The notes: generated by a model from the letters alone, not told the origin. DNA of 53,309 bases from HGM04593 sp045647745 (GCA_045647745.1 JAZRMQ010000005.1:1-53309), one strand, 5' to 3'. Shown: positions 35,911 through 46,280, counted from the first letter of the stretch. Translations and numbers: made by a program.

Positions 35911-35985
35911 GCCTTGGTAGTTCAATGGATAGAATAAGTCTCTCCTAAAGATTAGATTCGGGTTCGATTCCCGACCGAGGTACCA
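35911..35985 (+). tRNA. tRNA-Arg (anticodon CCT)
   Basis: All cloverleaf arms fold. The acceptor stem is GCCTTGG against CCGAGGT, with a G-T first pair and a T-G fifth pair. The D stem is GTTC/GAAT and the anticodon stem AGTCT/AGATT. The seven-base loop CTCCTAA gives anticodon CCT at 35944-35946. The variable loop has four bases, and the T arm is TCGGG-TTCGATT-CCCGA. The discriminator A is followed by an encoded CCA. It reads codon AGG. A hairpin terminator follows. Confidence 0.95.
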
Positions 35986-36002
35986 GCTTTTGTGGTTAAG
36001 AT

Positions 36003-36044
36003 AAAAAGTATCAAGGTAGCAGGGTCTGTTTCTTGATACTTTTT
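36003..36044. terminator. Bidirectional terminator between tRNA-Arg and the L,D-transpeptidase gene
   Basis: A perfect 13-bp stem (36003-36015 with 36032-36044) encloses a 16-base loop, with AAAAA and TTTTT ends. It serves the tRNA on the plus strand and the gene ending at 36048 on the minus strand. Confidence 0.85.
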
Positions 36045-36047
36045 GTA

Positions 36048-36524
36048 TTATTCCACCTCGTCGGGCTCTATTGTTACTTTCATTCCAATGTGGCAGTGTT
36101 TGTAGAGTGCTTTTATATCCTCGTTTCTTAGCCTTACACAACCCTCGCTGCTACGGGTGCCGATGCTCTCGGGGAAGATTGTCCCGTGAATACCAATATC
36201 GCTGAACCCCGGCACGTTGAGCCTGAAAAAGAGTGGCCCGTATGCGCCCGGACGCATCCCTTTACCATCGCGAAAATCGTGTTTCCACGATGTTGCATCG
36301 TACATCATCTTTATTTTAAATTCACCCTCAGGGGTTTTCTTGTCGCCAATCTCAGTCTTGTTGCCAAGCTTTTCGCCACAGGCGACGGGGCACGAGAATA
36401 GTGTATCTCCCTTCTCGTTGACTACATAAAGTTGCAATGCCTTTTTTGAAACGACTATCTGCTTTTGTGCAAAAGAGAGCAGTGGCAGTGCTGTTATTAT
36501 TGCGGTTAATATGTATTTTCTCAT
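36048..36524 (-). CDS. L,D-transpeptidase (YkuD domain), secreted
   Basis: YkuD enzymes form 3-3 peptidoglycan cross-links or attach proteins to the wall. The 158-residue protein has a signal peptide (MRKYILTAIITALPLLSFAQ) and one catalytic domain. The active-site motif is IHGTIFPESIGTRSSEGCVR, with the nucleophilic cysteine in SEGCVR. No peptidoglycan-binding domain is present, which makes it a minimal form. It follows sprA with a 9-base gap and is the last gene of ruvA-sprA-ldt. Confidence 0.92.
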   Translation of the reverse strand: MRKYILTAIITALPLLSFAQKQIVVSKKALQLYVVNEKGDTLFSCPVACGEKLGNKTEIGDKKTPEGEFKIKMMYDATSWKHDFRDGKGMRPGAYGPLFFRLNVPGFSDIGIHGTIFPESIGTRSSEGCVRLRNEDIKALYKHCHIGMKVTIEPDEVE

Positions 36525-36533
36525 TATATATAT

Positions 36534-39500
36534 CTATCGTGTCAGTGAGAACTTTATGCTTACACCAAAATCTGTTGTTGTGGTGGGGTATGAGCTTGTC
36601 GAAATTAGCGGTATCGTCTTTTGGCGGTCGAAGTATAGGCTAAAAGAGAGCATTTTGCTATAGGCATAGTCGGCTGTAACGGAGTAGTTGAATGATTTGT
36701 TTCCGCTTGTAGCCTGTGTAGTCCCCTTGTCTATGCTTCGGCAGATAGACGATTGGTTCTTGAACGAGAAGTCGGCACGGATATTTATATCATTGCCTTT
36801 ATTCTTCTGTTTGCTCTTGCTTGCCTTCTTTCCACCGCCAAACAGCTTTAAGTCCAAAATCTTGTATCCAATATTGAATGCAATCTCCTGATTTTGTGTC
36901 TCAACCATCTGTATTGCGGTGAGGCTCAGATTAATCATTCTCGATTTTATGAATTTTGCTCCCACCGTCAGGTTGTTGTTGGTTGTGACGTCAAGGCCTA
37001 TGAGCGGTGAAAAACTTTCATTCACCGACACTGCTCCAATATTGTAGCGGCTGCTTGGTATTGGCAACCCTGTGGTTGTGTTGTTTACAAAGCCAATGCC
37101 ACGGCTGTACTCCATATATGTTGCGTATGTGCTGTATGCTCCCACGGCGTAGACACTCTTGTAGCCGTGCTCAATGTTCACACTCTTAAAGTATTTTTCA
37201 AAGAACGGCAATTTTGAGAGTCCCGAGTATTTTATCTTCCAGTTGGGTAGCATACGCAGCATATTTGGGAAAATGTCGTTTCCGCCTATGCCTGTGTAAG
37301 CATCAAGGAATGATGGTATCATTACATCGGCCGAGTAGATATCTACGCCGCCGTTGGCCGGGTCATACTTCTGCCCGGCAAGGCTGCTCGAGATTGGATA
37401 TTCGCTACCTTTGTATATCTCTTCGAGTCCTTGGCGTTTCTTGTCAAGGTTGCCTATGAACTTGTCATAGACATCCGATTGATAGTTGTTGCTTGCGCTT
37501 CCGCCACCAAACGATGTGCCTATGGTGATTGTGGTCATTGAGAATCCACCCGATTCGTTTGTGGGCATACCATCGTACATAAACTGTATGCTCTTGCTTT
37601 GGTTGCGTGTCCAGCTGGCGTTAAGGTCTATCTTGAAATCTCTAAAAGGCTCTAAAGTGGCTTTTACCTGTAAATCCTCGGCAGCGGTAGAGGTTGCCAT
37701 TGACGCGATGCTGTCGCTGCGCAGGAGCCAATTACGTCTTTGTGCCTTGCCCAGATAGCTGTCGTCAATGAGTCCGAACGCAAAATCGAGACCGGGAGCA
37801 AAAACTCCATCAACTTTGTTCTGCCCGAATATATCACCGGCATTAGGCATAAATCCCGGAAGGTTCATAGCATACGCATTAGTGTAGTTGAACGAAACGT
37901 TGCGAACCATCATCAGCACACGTGTGGGGTACTGCATTGCCTTGGCAAATTTGCTGCGTTCGCTGTTCTTCTGTTTTGCAGTGATTGTTACCTTAATGTT
38001 TATGCTGTCTTGGTTCTTGATAAGGATTTTGTTCTCGTCAATGACCTTATATTTCAGCTTGTAGGTCTCGCCTTTCTTTGTGCGTGCTACAACCTCCAGC
38101 TTTTTGTTTTTGAGATTGTGTGTGAGGGTTGTTGTAGTATCTCTGTTCAGGCGTATCTCCTTTGTGAAAGGCTTGGCTTTTTCAACTTTTGGCTTGCGGC
38201 TCTTTGATGATTTCTGCTTTTTGCTGCTGGCAAAGCGCTTGTTGGTCTCCTCGAGATATGGTATAAGGTTATACAATTTCTCAAAGTTCATTGTTGCTTT
38301 GAACGAGACATTGCGCTTGTTCGAGATGTTGTTGCCTGCATTTACCCCGGAGATGTTGTTACCGCGCATCCAGCTGTATGTGCCTGAGTAGCTGGCATCG
38401 GCTGTCAGCCACTCGAAAATAGGGAATTTGTTAAGTGGCAGCGTGTACGAAGCACTAAAACTCTGTTGGTAGCTCAATGGGCTACCGAAACTTTGCAGGC
38501 TGTGCTTTACAGAGTCCTTCCACGCTGTATATTCGTTGGGGTATCTCTCTTTGTTAACCGGGAGGAACGGCTCTTCTACCTCGGCATTCGTGCCTGTGTT
38601 CAGGCTCATTCTCAGGTTCGTTGTGGGGTCCCACTTGATGGCCATCGAACGATTCCAGTTGAACTGCTGCGAGAAGGTTAGCGGAATTTCGTTGTTGCCC
38701 GACATTGATTGCAGGTCACGGCGTTGCAGCTCGTGATAGGTGCGTGTCATATCAGTGTTCAGTGCCAAAGTTTGTGGCAACGGGTTCACTCCCCACTCCT
38801 TAAAAATCTTCAGCCACTTTGATTTGCTCTTGATTTTTTCAAAAGGCTTCAACGTTTTTATGGGGCTAGAGTAGTTGTAGCTGAGCGATGCCTTCCAGTT
38901 TATGCGGTTCTCCCAGCTGATTGTGCTACCGCTGTTGTTTGTTGCAGCGTGTGAGAAACTGAAACTGAAATTCGATGGGTCGTATGGCATTGGTATCTTG
39001 CTCGAGATATTTATCTTGGCGTTGCTGACACTGAAATTGCGTATGACAGAGTGCACCTCGGCTATGTTCTTCAGCGAGTCTCGGCCGGCATCGTCGTATG
39101 TGTCAAGCACATCGTTAAAGTTCAGGTCGGTGTCGAATGGACTATACAGTGGCGAGGTCACCTCCTCGGTGAATGAGTAGTAGGTGGGTATGCTCACTTT
39201 GAACGAGCGTGGCAACAGACGGCCTACGTCCAATGTTCCGGTGAGTGAGTAGCGATAGTAGTCGTCGGTGCGTCGTTCCGCAAGCTTCTCCTCAAGCCCA
39301 CCAAAGCCAGCAGTCTCAATTTTTCCTTGTGCTGCAAACGAACCAAGGTCGCTGAGCTTTAGATTGAGATTGCCTTGTGCCGCCCATCCGCTCTTGTTGT
39401 TGAAGCCAATGAGACGCATCTCATTAACCCAAACAATTGCCGATTTATCGCTTGAGCTGTTATTGCGCACACCAATCATCATCACCTTTATCTGTCCTAA

Positions 39501-42500
39501 TGACGGGCTGCCCACAATGCTGATTCTGTTCTTGAGCGTCTCGCTGTCGTATTCACTGTATATAGTAGTGTTTGTAACCCCCTCGGCATTGTTGTTGCGC
39601 AGGGTGTTGCGACGTATCTTGATATCCGACAGCTTGCTCAGTGGAATATCAATCATATTCTCCTGTGGCCATACAATGCTTGCTGCTGCCGAGCTGTTGC
39701 CGTCGTATGAACCGTGTGGTGTGATACTCAAAGGAACCTCATACTCGTAGTAGTTGCTCTTGTAGTCCGAGCCGAATCGCACAAAAAGCGAAATATCATT
39801 GCTCTTTAAATGTGACGCATCTATCTCGGGTGCCTCGGCGTGTATAAACAGCTGTATTCGCTCATATTGGCGTATGTCGAGATTGCTCTTTTTGTATACG
39901 GCACGGCTCTCATTGCTTCCCAAATTGTTGATATTGAGCGCTAGCGCCTGTTCATTATCTTGGCGCAATTGTGGCTGGCTGGGGTCTATGATACGTGTTA
40001 CACCGGGCGGGAGCACATAGTTGACCGGCTTGCGGTCACCGTGCTCTTCAATGCTTACAGCCGACATTGTGAATTCACCCGAGACGGTTGGTGAGGGGTT
40101 ATTCTTTGATGCAATGGGCTGCAGATAGGGGCGCCAATCGCCACGCACCAGTCTCATTGTGGCAAAACGCAGAGTGACGGGCTCCTTGAACTGTGTCATA
40201 TACATACGAATAAATCGTATCGACGTAAAATCCCTTATATTGCCCACCGTCTTGCCCTCGTCGATAGGGATACGGAACTTGTACCAATCGACACTCTCGG
40301 TCTTGCCGTTGCGCAATTTTGAGGTAACGGTGCGTTTGTCGGTGATGTAATTGCTGCCGACGTACATATCCGCGGGGCGCAGTGAGATTTTGTATTGGAA
40401 ATAGTTCTCATATTCATCCATCGTAAAATCTTGGTTAGCATCCTCAACGTCGGGCGTTGTTTTTGCAGCACTGCTATATTCATTATCGGAGTTGCTGGGC
40501 GAGTTACCCTCGGTGTTATTGAAATATTTGTAACGTTCAATAACACCACGTTCGGCAGCATCGTAGTCGCTGCCACGGAAATAGTGGTAGTCGTCACCGG
40601 CGGGGTCAGCAGCAATGCTGTCATAGACCTCTTTACGTAGATTAATCTTCTTCAGAGCCTCAAGATAGTCTTTGTACGCCTGATGCTCGGCCTCGTTGGC
40701 GCTGCTTAGTCCATTGAGTCCGGTATCCTGTTGGTCGCGGCTCTCGGAGTTATTGTCAAAGGCATATACAAGGCTGGTGTTCGTTGGTACTCTTCCCCAT
40801 ACAGTATTCTCAAATTCATATTGGTTGCTGCTTGATGGCAAGCCATTCTCGTAGAACTTTTTACCATCTTTTAGAATATCCTCGGATACCTCGCCTAAAT
40901 TAAAATAGAGTTCACCGCCCTCGCTTGCGGGATTATAAATGAATGGATCGAGCAACCAAAATTCAATATACTGAATGTTGGCGCTCTCAAAGTCGGTGGT
41001 TGTCAATTGGCGTGTGATACCGCCCCAGCGCTTTTCCGGGTTATTTAGCTTTCCATCAGAGTTTAAATCTGTGTCAAGGTTGTATGGTCCGCGTTCGTCG
41101 GGGTAGTATGTGACATTGAGCAACGAGAGTGTCGATGACTCGCCAAAAGTAGATTCTTTGTTTGGATATAACTCGCGTTCATATACCTCGCGAACATAGT
41201 GATTCGACAGCTGGTCCATATCACTCTTTATGTGTGCCGGCGTCAGCGATGAACTGCGGCGTGTGAAAAGAGGGTCGATTATATACCAGCTTATGCGTGC
41301 GCGGTTGTAGCCGGTGCGTATATCGTTGTTGAGGTTGCTGTATGGCATATCTTGTGGCAAAGAGGCCAGCATCCACTGCGAGGGTGATGAGATATCCACG
41401 CCATTCTCGGTGTTCTCAAAATCGTCAATGTACGAGGCTTCGCTCTGCACCTCTTTCGATGTGCCGGCCTCGAGTCTTGCGAACTCGGCCGAGAATGTTA
41501 TCGACGAAGGCTCGGTGCAGCTTATGAGTGGCAGACGGTCGATAAGGTTCGTCAACCATTGGCTCTGCTTCTTCCACGACATATTAAATCCCCAAAGGAA
41601 ATTGTTCAGGGGCTCAGAGCCCATATCAACCTTTGAGGTCAAGGGCTTTTCAGATAGTGACATAAGCGTTCCACCGAACTTGAAGTCGTCCGAGAAATCA
41701 TATTTCCAATTCAAGCCGAGCACTGTCTTGCGCTGCATATTAAACAGCGTGTTGCTCTCAAGAGACACCTGCACATCTGTTCCTGCATCGATAATATTCT
41801 GATTGAGAATGGTAACGGTTCCCGATGAGTAGTCTACCTGATAGTCGCTGTTCTCAACAAGTGTAACGCCACCGGCAGTGACCACCACCGAACCGCGCGG
41901 AATATTGGTCGACCCTGTCTGTATCACATTAGCCGAACTTCCGGTGTACTCGCCAATCAGATAAAATTTATCCTTCTCGGCAATCTGTTTTGCAATGGTC
42001 TTTGTCGAGTCGTACAACTCTTTGAATATATACTTTCCGGCAATGGCGCTGTTGTCTATTTTCTTTTCAAGATAACTGCCAAAAGGCTCTACCGATGGAA
42101 AGAATATACGTCCCGACGCTGCGTCGACGGTGTATCCCTGTATGTAGTCGAACACGCCGTTGGGGTTCTCCTTGCTGTTGTTGCTGTCGAGCCTGTCGAG
42201 CCCAAGCAACTGTAGCAGAGTCTTACCTTTTAATTCAGTATCGGGCAGATAGGTGATATTTGTACCAAGGCTGTCGCTTGCATAATAAACGTCGAGCTTG
42301 AAGTTAGTACTTTGCAAGTTTCGTGTGCCAAGTGCATAGACGTTCTTCATCATAAGGTCCCAACAGCCATTATTTGGTGAGCAAGCATTGGGTTTGATAA
42401 GCTTCAGATAGATGGTCGATTTTGACTCCTTGACGTCGTTTGAGAATTCACCAACCTGATAGGTTTGTCCACCGTATGTATATTCGTATGCCACGGCAAG

Positions 42501-43892
42501 CACCTCGTCGGCTCTCAAAGGTGTTCTCAAAGAGATATATCCCAACTCTCTGTTAAGGGTATATTCCGATGAAGAGAGCAATCTTGCATTGGATAACTTT
42601 TCATAGTCGCTACCGCCGTTTATGCTATCAATGCTGCCAAGAATGGTATTTGCTTGGTCAATATCTCGTATGCCCGAATATGTTGTGTTCATTTGAGCAT
42701 AAAGGTCGTTGGCGTTATTGTGTGGTATTGCTGTGTTGCCCGTAGCCTTCCACACGGTGTTGCTTATGTGTCGGTTCTCGGCAATATCGGTGAAGGCTAC
42801 AATATTTCTTGGATTGTTGTAGTCGCTTGTTTTGTTTGTTACCCACACCTCGATGCGGCTTATGTCAATGCCCGAGAGCACTGTGGGTAGTTGTGACATT
42901 GAACGGTCGTAGTTGTCGCGGAAGTAGTGAGCAAGGAAAAAGTGCTTGTTCTCGTCGTAATTTGTTATTTCAATTTCAAACGTTGTGAGTTGTGTTCCGC
43001 CTTTTGAATTTACTACGGTGCTGTTTGACGTTTTTTGCGATATTACTGTTTGCAGCGAGAGCTTGCCGAATTGCAGGTCGGTTCTTATACCGAACAGCGA
43101 CGAAGCTCCTTTGATTAGGCTTGAATTTGTGGGGAACGACACGTTTCCGGCCTCCACCAGCTTGATAATCTCATCCTCCTTGCCGTCGTATTTTAGATTG
43201 ATTTTTTTTGCATCGTAGCTGAATGTGGCCTCAGTGTTGTAGTTGAAGTCCATATTCATTTTGTCGCCCACGCTGCCTCGCATATTCAAGTTAATCTTCT
43301 CGTCAAAATCAAAGCTGTTTGTTATTCTGCTTCGTGAAGGGAGTGCCGGATTATCGATTGTCTGTATTGAATAGCCTATCTTTAGCTCGGCGTTACCCTG
43401 AGTCTTGACACGCACACCGCCCGGGCCAAAAATCTTTTCGGCAGGTCCCAAATCAAAGTGCATATCAGTAAAATCGAACTTGTTTTTTTTCTTTGAGCTC
43501 TCCCAAGCTTCGTAGTTCTTTTTCCTGAAAAAGCGGTTCATTGCTCCTCTTTCCTGCCATTTTGCATACTCCTCGGGGGTGAGCAGGATTGGTGCGCTCA
43601 GCATTGTCTCGCCTAGGCGAGTGTTTAGCTGATAGGTGCTGTCTTTCTCGTTGTAAATTGTGTCTGTGACAATATTCGATGGCTTTTTAAGGTCGAGCGG
43701 GCGCTGTTGTATATCGTCGATGGTAGTTGGGGTAATCTCCGCTATCGGGAAGCGTGCCGAGATGCTATCTTTTGTTGCTTTGCTCCTTCCTCTGATGGAT
43801 TTTCGTATCGAGTCGTTGCGCACGTCACCCTGCGCGAACATTGTCATTGCCGCGAAAATAAGGGTGAGGAATATAGACGTGCGCTTGCTCAT
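36534..43892 (-). CDS. sprA: SprA/Sov, outer-membrane translocon of the type IX secretion system
   Basis: SprA is the very large barrel through which T9SS cargo leaves the periplasm. The 2452-residue length and signal peptide (MSKRTSIFLTLIFAAMTMFA) fit. The N-terminal part has the Sov/SprA signature (RITNSFDFDEKINLNMRGSV, GKEDEIIKLVEAGNVSFPTN, SLIKGASSLFGIRTDLQFGK). Further family stretches are FWLLDPFIYNPASEGGELYF and VWVNEMRLIGFNNKSGWAAQ. The end is strand-rich (FGVSIKFSLTR). The frame is intact throughout. It sits 19 bases downstream of ruvA. Other T9SS genes (porK-porN, porV) are not in this window. Presence of sprA implies cargo with C-terminal T9SS signals elsewhere. Confidence 0.96.
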   Translation of the reverse strand: MSKRTSIFLTLIFAAMTMFAQGDVRNDSIRKSIRGRSKATKDSISARFPIAEITPTTIDDIQQRPLDLKKPSNIVTDTIYNEKDSTYQLNTRLGETMLSAPILLTPEEYAKWQERGAMNRFFRKKNYEAWESSKKKNKFDFTDMHFDLGPAEKIFGPGGVRVKTQGNAELKIGYSIQTIDNPALPSRSRITNSFDFDEKINLNMRGSVGDKMNMDFNYNTEATFSYDAKKINLKYDGKEDEIIKLVEAGNVSFPTNSSLIKGASSLFGIRTDLQFGKLSLQTVISQKTSNSTVVNSKGGTQLTTFEIEITNYDENKHFFLAHYFRDNYDRSMSQLPTVLSGIDISRIEVWVTNKTSDYNNPRNIVAFTDIAENRHISNTVWKATGNTAIPHNNANDLYAQMNTTYSGIRDIDQANTILGSIDSINGGSDYEKLSNARLLSSSEYTLNRELGYISLRTPLRADEVLAVAYEYTYGGQTYQVGEFSNDVKESKSTIYLKLIKPNACSPNNGCWDLMMKNVYALGTRNLQSTNFKLDVYYASDSLGTNITYLPDTELKGKTLLQLLGLDRLDSNNSKENPNGVFDYIQGYTVDAASGRIFFPSVEPFGSYLEKKIDNSAIAGKYIFKELYDSTKTIAKQIAEKDKFYLIGEYTGSSANVIQTGSTNIPRGSVVVTAGGVTLVENSDYQVDYSSGTVTILNQNIIDAGTDVQVSLESNTLFNMQRKTVLGLNWKYDFSDDFKFGGTLMSLSEKPLTSKVDMGSEPLNNFLWGFNMSWKKQSQWLTNLIDRLPLISCTEPSSITFSAEFARLEAGTSKEVQSEASYIDDFENTENGVDISSPSQWMLASLPQDMPYSNLNNDIRTGYNRARISWYIIDPLFTRRSSSLTPAHIKSDMDQLSNHYVREVYERELYPNKESTFGESSTLSLLNVTYYPDERGPYNLDTDLNSDGKLNNPEKRWGGITRQLTTTDFESANIQYIEFWLLDPFIYNPASEGGELYFNLGEVSEDILKDGKKFYENGLPSSSNQYEFENTVWGRVPTNTSLVYAFDNNSESRDQQDTGLNGLSSANEAEHQAYKDYLEALKKINLRKEVYDSIAADPAGDDYHYFRGSDYDAAERGVIERYKYFNNTEGNSPSNSDNEYSSAAKTTPDVEDANQDFTMDEYENYFQYKISLRPADMYVGSNYITDKRTVTSKLRNGKTESVDWYKFRIPIDEGKTVGNIRDFTSIRFIRMYMTQFKEPVTLRFATMRLVRGDWRPYLQPIASKNNPSPTVSGEFTMSAVSIEEHGDRKPVNYVLPPGVTRIIDPSQPQLRQDNEQALALNINNLGSNESRAVYKKSNLDIRQYERIQLFIHAEAPEIDASHLKSNDISLFVRFGSDYKSNYYEYEVPLSITPHGSYDGNSSAAASIVWPQENMIDIPLSKLSDIKIRRNTLRNNNAEGVTNTTIYSEYDSETLKNRISIVGSPSLGQIKVMMIGVRNNSSSDKSAIVWVNEMRLIGFNNKSGWAAQGNLNLKLSDLGSFAAQGKIETAGFGGLEEKLAERRTDDYYRYSLTGTLDVGRLLPRSFKVSIPTYYSFTEEVTSPLYSPFDTDLNFNDVLDTYDDAGRDSLKNIAEVHSVIRNFSVSNAKINISSKIPMPYDPSNFSFSFSHAATNNSGSTISWENRINWKASLSYNYSSPIKTLKPFEKIKSKSKWLKIFKEWGVNPLPQTLALNTDMTRTYHELQRRDLQSMSGNNEIPLTFSQQFNWNRSMAIKWDPTTNLRMSLNTGTNAEVEEPFLPVNKERYPNEYTAWKDSVKHSLQSFGSPLSYQQSFSASYTLPLNKFPIFEWLTADASYSGTYSWMRGNNISGVNAGNNISNKRNVSFKATMNFEKLYNLIPYLEETNKRFASSKKQKSSKSRKPKVEKAKPFTKEIRLNRDTTTTLTHNLKNKKLEVVARTKKGETYKLKYKVIDENKILIKNQDSINIKVTITAKQKNSERSKFAKAMQYPTRVLMMVRNVSFNYTNAYAMNLPGFMPNAGDIFGQNKVDGVFAPGLDFAFGLIDDSYLGKAQRRNWLLRSDSIASMATSTAAEDLQVKATLEPFRDFKIDLNASWTRNQSKSIQFMYDGMPTNESGGFSMTTITIGTSFGGGSASNNYQSDVYDKFIGNLDKKRQGLEEIYKGSEYPISSSLAGQKYDPANGGVDIYSADVMIPSFLDAYTGIGGNDIFPNMLRMLPNWKIKYSGLSKLPFFEKYFKSVNIEHGYKSVYAVGAYSTYATYMEYSRGIGFVNNTTTGLPIPSSRYNIGAVSVNESFSPLIGLDVTTNNNLTVGAKFIKSRMINLSLTAIQMVETQNQEIAFNIGYKILDLKLFGGGKKASKSKQKNKGNDINIRADFSFKNQSSICRSIDKGTTQATSGNKSFNYSVTADYAYSKMLSFSLYFDRQKTIPLISTSSYPTTTTDFGVSIKFSLTR

Positions 43893-43911
43893 TGCTGTTT
43901 GGAGTGGGTTG

Positions 43912-44505
43912 TTAAAGCTGTTTTAGTGCCAGTTTGATGACTTGCTCGACGGTTGCCGATGGCTCGCTTTTTATTATTGCCTGTACAACCTTGTTGGTTG
44001 CGGCTGCAGGAAAACCAAGCATAATGAGTGCCGATACAGCGCCGTCGACAACGTCGTTATTGGGCAGGATTGCCGCTGCTGTTGCGCTTTGCACACTGCT
44101 GCCAATGCCTTTGATTTTGTCCTTTAGGTCAATTATTATGCGCTGTGCGGTCTTTAGTCCAATGCCCTTTACACTCTTTATCGCCGCCTCGTTGCCGGTG
44201 AAAATTGCCTCGCAAAGCTCATTCACTGTGAATGCCGATAAGATGGTGCGTGCCGTGTTGCCACCAATGCCCGATACGGAGATTAACAGCAGGAACAGCT
44301 CGCGCTCCTCCTTGTTGCTGAACCCGAAAAGTTGGTGTGTATCCTCGCGGATAACCTCGTAGATGTATACTTTAACCTCCTTTTTGCCCTGCAAGGCACT
44401 GTATGTATTAAGGGTGATGCTTGTCTCATAGCCCACGCCGCAACATTCAACGATGGCTGTTGCCGGTGTTAGTTCGGCGAGTTCCCCTCTCAGATATTCA
44501 ATCAT
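43912..44505 (-). CDS. ruvA: Holliday junction branch migration protein RuvA
   Basis: RuvA tetramers bind Holliday junctions and load the RuvB motor. The 197-residue protein has the N-terminal OB domain (MIEYLRGELAELTPATAIVE). Two helix-hairpin-helix motifs follow (LISVSGIGGNTARTILSAF and IKSVKGIGLKTAQRIIIDLK). The C-terminal RuvB-binding domain is DVVDGAVSALIMLGFPAAAT. It is the first gene of ruvA-sprA-ldt. I see no consensus promoter in the 110 bases upstream, which also hold the terminator of the ABC gene. Confidence 0.97.
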   Translation of the reverse strand: MIEYLRGELAELTPATAIVECCGVGYETSITLNTYSALQGKKEVKVYIYEVIREDTHQLFGFSNKEERELFLLLISVSGIGGNTARTILSAFTVNELCEAIFTGNEAAIKSVKGIGLKTAQRIIIDLKDKIKGIGSSVQSATAAAILPNNDVVDGAVSALIMLGFPAAATNKVVQAIIKSEPSATVEQVIKLALKQL

Positions 44506-44587
44506 AGCTTTTTTGTATTAATTATTTTTATCTACTATTAAACGGCGAAAAATGCTGTTTATTGCCTTGCTTGGTTAAAAATGCAAA

Positions 44588-44608
44588 AACACCCCGGTGC
44601 AGGGTGTT
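44588..44608 (-). terminator. Terminator of the ABC exporter gene
   Basis: A 7-bp stem (44588-44594 with 44602-44608) has a 7-base loop. On the minus strand it is followed by a T-rich stretch. It lies 7 bases beyond the stop at 44616. Confidence 0.7.
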
Positions 44609-44615
44609 CTTGTTG

Positions 44616-46280
44616 TTATTTTGTGGTGTTTTTTTCTATTCTGAGCACCTGTGTGCAATATTCTGTTACAGCCGGCCTGTGTGTGACAAATATCAATGTT
44701 TTGCCAATCTGGCTTTGTGTGAGTCGCTTCAGCATCTCCTGTTCCGTCGCTTCGTCGAGTGCCGATGTTACTTCGTCGAGTATCAAGATGCTTCCCGGGC
44801 GCAGAATTGACCTTGCAACGGCAATGCGCTGCGCCTGTCCCTCACTCAGCCCACCGCCTCGTTCAGTGATGGGGCTCTCAATGCCTTCGGGTAGCTCAAA
44901 AACATATTCGGCGCAAGCAATGTGCAGAGCCTGTCTAATCTCCTCTTCGGTAGCATTGGGGTTGCCCATCAAAAGATTCTCTTTGATTGTGCCGCTTACA
45001 AGGCTGTTACCCTGTGGAATATAGACAAAATTCCTGCGAGTGAGTGTCGTTGCTTTGCATCTCTCTTTTTCGTTGTAAAGCTCAATGCAACCACTCTGTG
45101 GGTTAATGAGGGCTATCAACAACCTTATTAGCGTGGTTTTTCCGGCTCCAGTCTCGCCCACGATGGCTGTGCTGCTGTTTGGCGGAAAATCAAAATTGAA
45201 TTTGTCAAAAATAAAGCGCTTGCCCTCCTCATAGCGGAACGTTACATTGCTGAAACGTACTCCGGCTGTCTCTTTGAACATCACCGCATCGCCTTGTTGC
45301 TCTATTGGAATATCCTCCAACTCATAAAGGCGTTCGGCGGCTGTCAATGACGATACAATGCTTGGAATATAACGGCTTAAATCCATCGTCGGGCGTTGTA
45401 TGAGCCCTACCAATTGCAGATAAGCAGCCATAGTTCCGTATGTTATTGCACCAATGGAGAGGCTGTTCACTCCCCACATAAATGCGATGACGTATCCGGC
45501 GGCAAAGCCAAGCTGTATCAAAGAGTATGCGCCAAGAGAAAATCTTGTGCGGCTGGCAACCTGATTTTGCAGGCGTTCTTGCAGATTGGACAACTGCTCC
45601 TCGGTTGAATTATTCTGTTCGAGCGACTTAATTAACTCCTTGTGTTGCAGGCTCTCCTGAAGCACCGATTGTATGCGGCTGTCGCTGTCGCGCACCTCCC
45701 GGTTCAACTTGCGCATTTTTTTTACATACACACGGCTCACCGCCAAGCATATAGGGAGAGTGATGAATATTGCAACAGCCAATAGTGGGCTCATCGTAAA
45801 CAATAGAATGAACGATGCAAGCAGTTGAACAGCGGCAACTACTGCAGCCGGAATAACCTCTGTCATTAGTGTGGTGATGCTTGAGACGTCACCCTCGAGC
45901 CTGTTTGTCAGGTCTCCGGTGTGGTGCTTTTGCAGGTGCATCCAGTCGCAACGCAACAGCCTCGCAAACACCTCACGACGCATCTTGTTACGCACTTTAT
46001 TGCCTGTGACAGAGTGAATCCAACGGCTGATGGCGCGCGAGCCGATTTGTATGAGCATCAGTGCTGCAATAACAATGCCGGTTATCATAAGCGAGCCCTC
46101 TTTTACTCCGGTGGCAATGTCAATGGCGTGCTTGCAGGATAGCACCCACAGCAGTTGGCACGCAACGTCGAGCAACCCAATGCCGGTATTTGTGACAGCC
46201 TGTTTGCGCGCCCCCTTTGAGTTGTGCCACAACCAAAAAACGAGCCTTTTTATCGATATATTTTCACTCTTTTTACTCAC
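44616..46280 (-). CDS. ABC exporter, fused membrane and ATPase domains
   Basis: The 554-residue half-transporter would act as a homodimer. Residues 1-310 are the six-helix exporter domain (KHAIDIATGVKEGSLMITGI, LLASFILLFTMSPLLAVAIF). The ATPase domain has Walker A AIVGETGAGKTTLIRLL, signature LSEGQAQRIAVARSILRPG, Walker B SILILDEVTSALDEATE and the switch histidine in FVTHRPA. It is of the MsbA/MdlB type. Substrate is unknown and no helper genes adjoin. A minus-strand TACTTTTG at 46336-46343 is a candidate -7. Confidence 0.92.
   Translation of the reverse strand: MSKKSENISIKRLVFWLWHNSKGARKQAVTNTGIGLLDVACQLLWVLSCKHAIDIATGVKEGSLMITGIVIAALMLIQIGSRAISRWIHSVTGNKVRNKMRREVFARLLRCDWMHLQKHHTGDLTNRLEGDVSSITTLMTEVIPAAVVAAVQLLASFILLFTMSPLLAVAIFITLPICLAVSRVYVKKMRKLNREVRDSDSRIQSVLQESLQHKELIKSLEQNNSTEEQLSNLQERLQNQVASRTRFSLGAYSLIQLGFAAGYVIAFMWGVNSLSIGAITYGTMAAYLQLVGLIQRPTMDLSRYIPSIVSSLTAAERLYELEDIPIEQQGDAVMFKETAGVRFSNVTFRYEEGKRFIFDKFNFDFPPNSSTAIVGETGAGKTTLIRLLIALINPQSGCIELYNEKERCKATTLTRRNFVYIPQGNSLVSGTIKENLLMGNPNATEEEIRQALHIACAEYVFELPEGIESPITERGGGLSEGQAQRIAVARSILRPGSILILDEVTSALDEATEQEMLKRLTQSQIGKTLIFVTHRPAVTEYCTQVLRIEKNTTK

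Noticed and set aside
35755..36141. 128-codon minus-strand open frame across the tRNA
   Set aside because: It covers the tRNA-Arg gene, the terminator and the end of the L,D-transpeptidase gene, and the peptide has no protein-like pattern.
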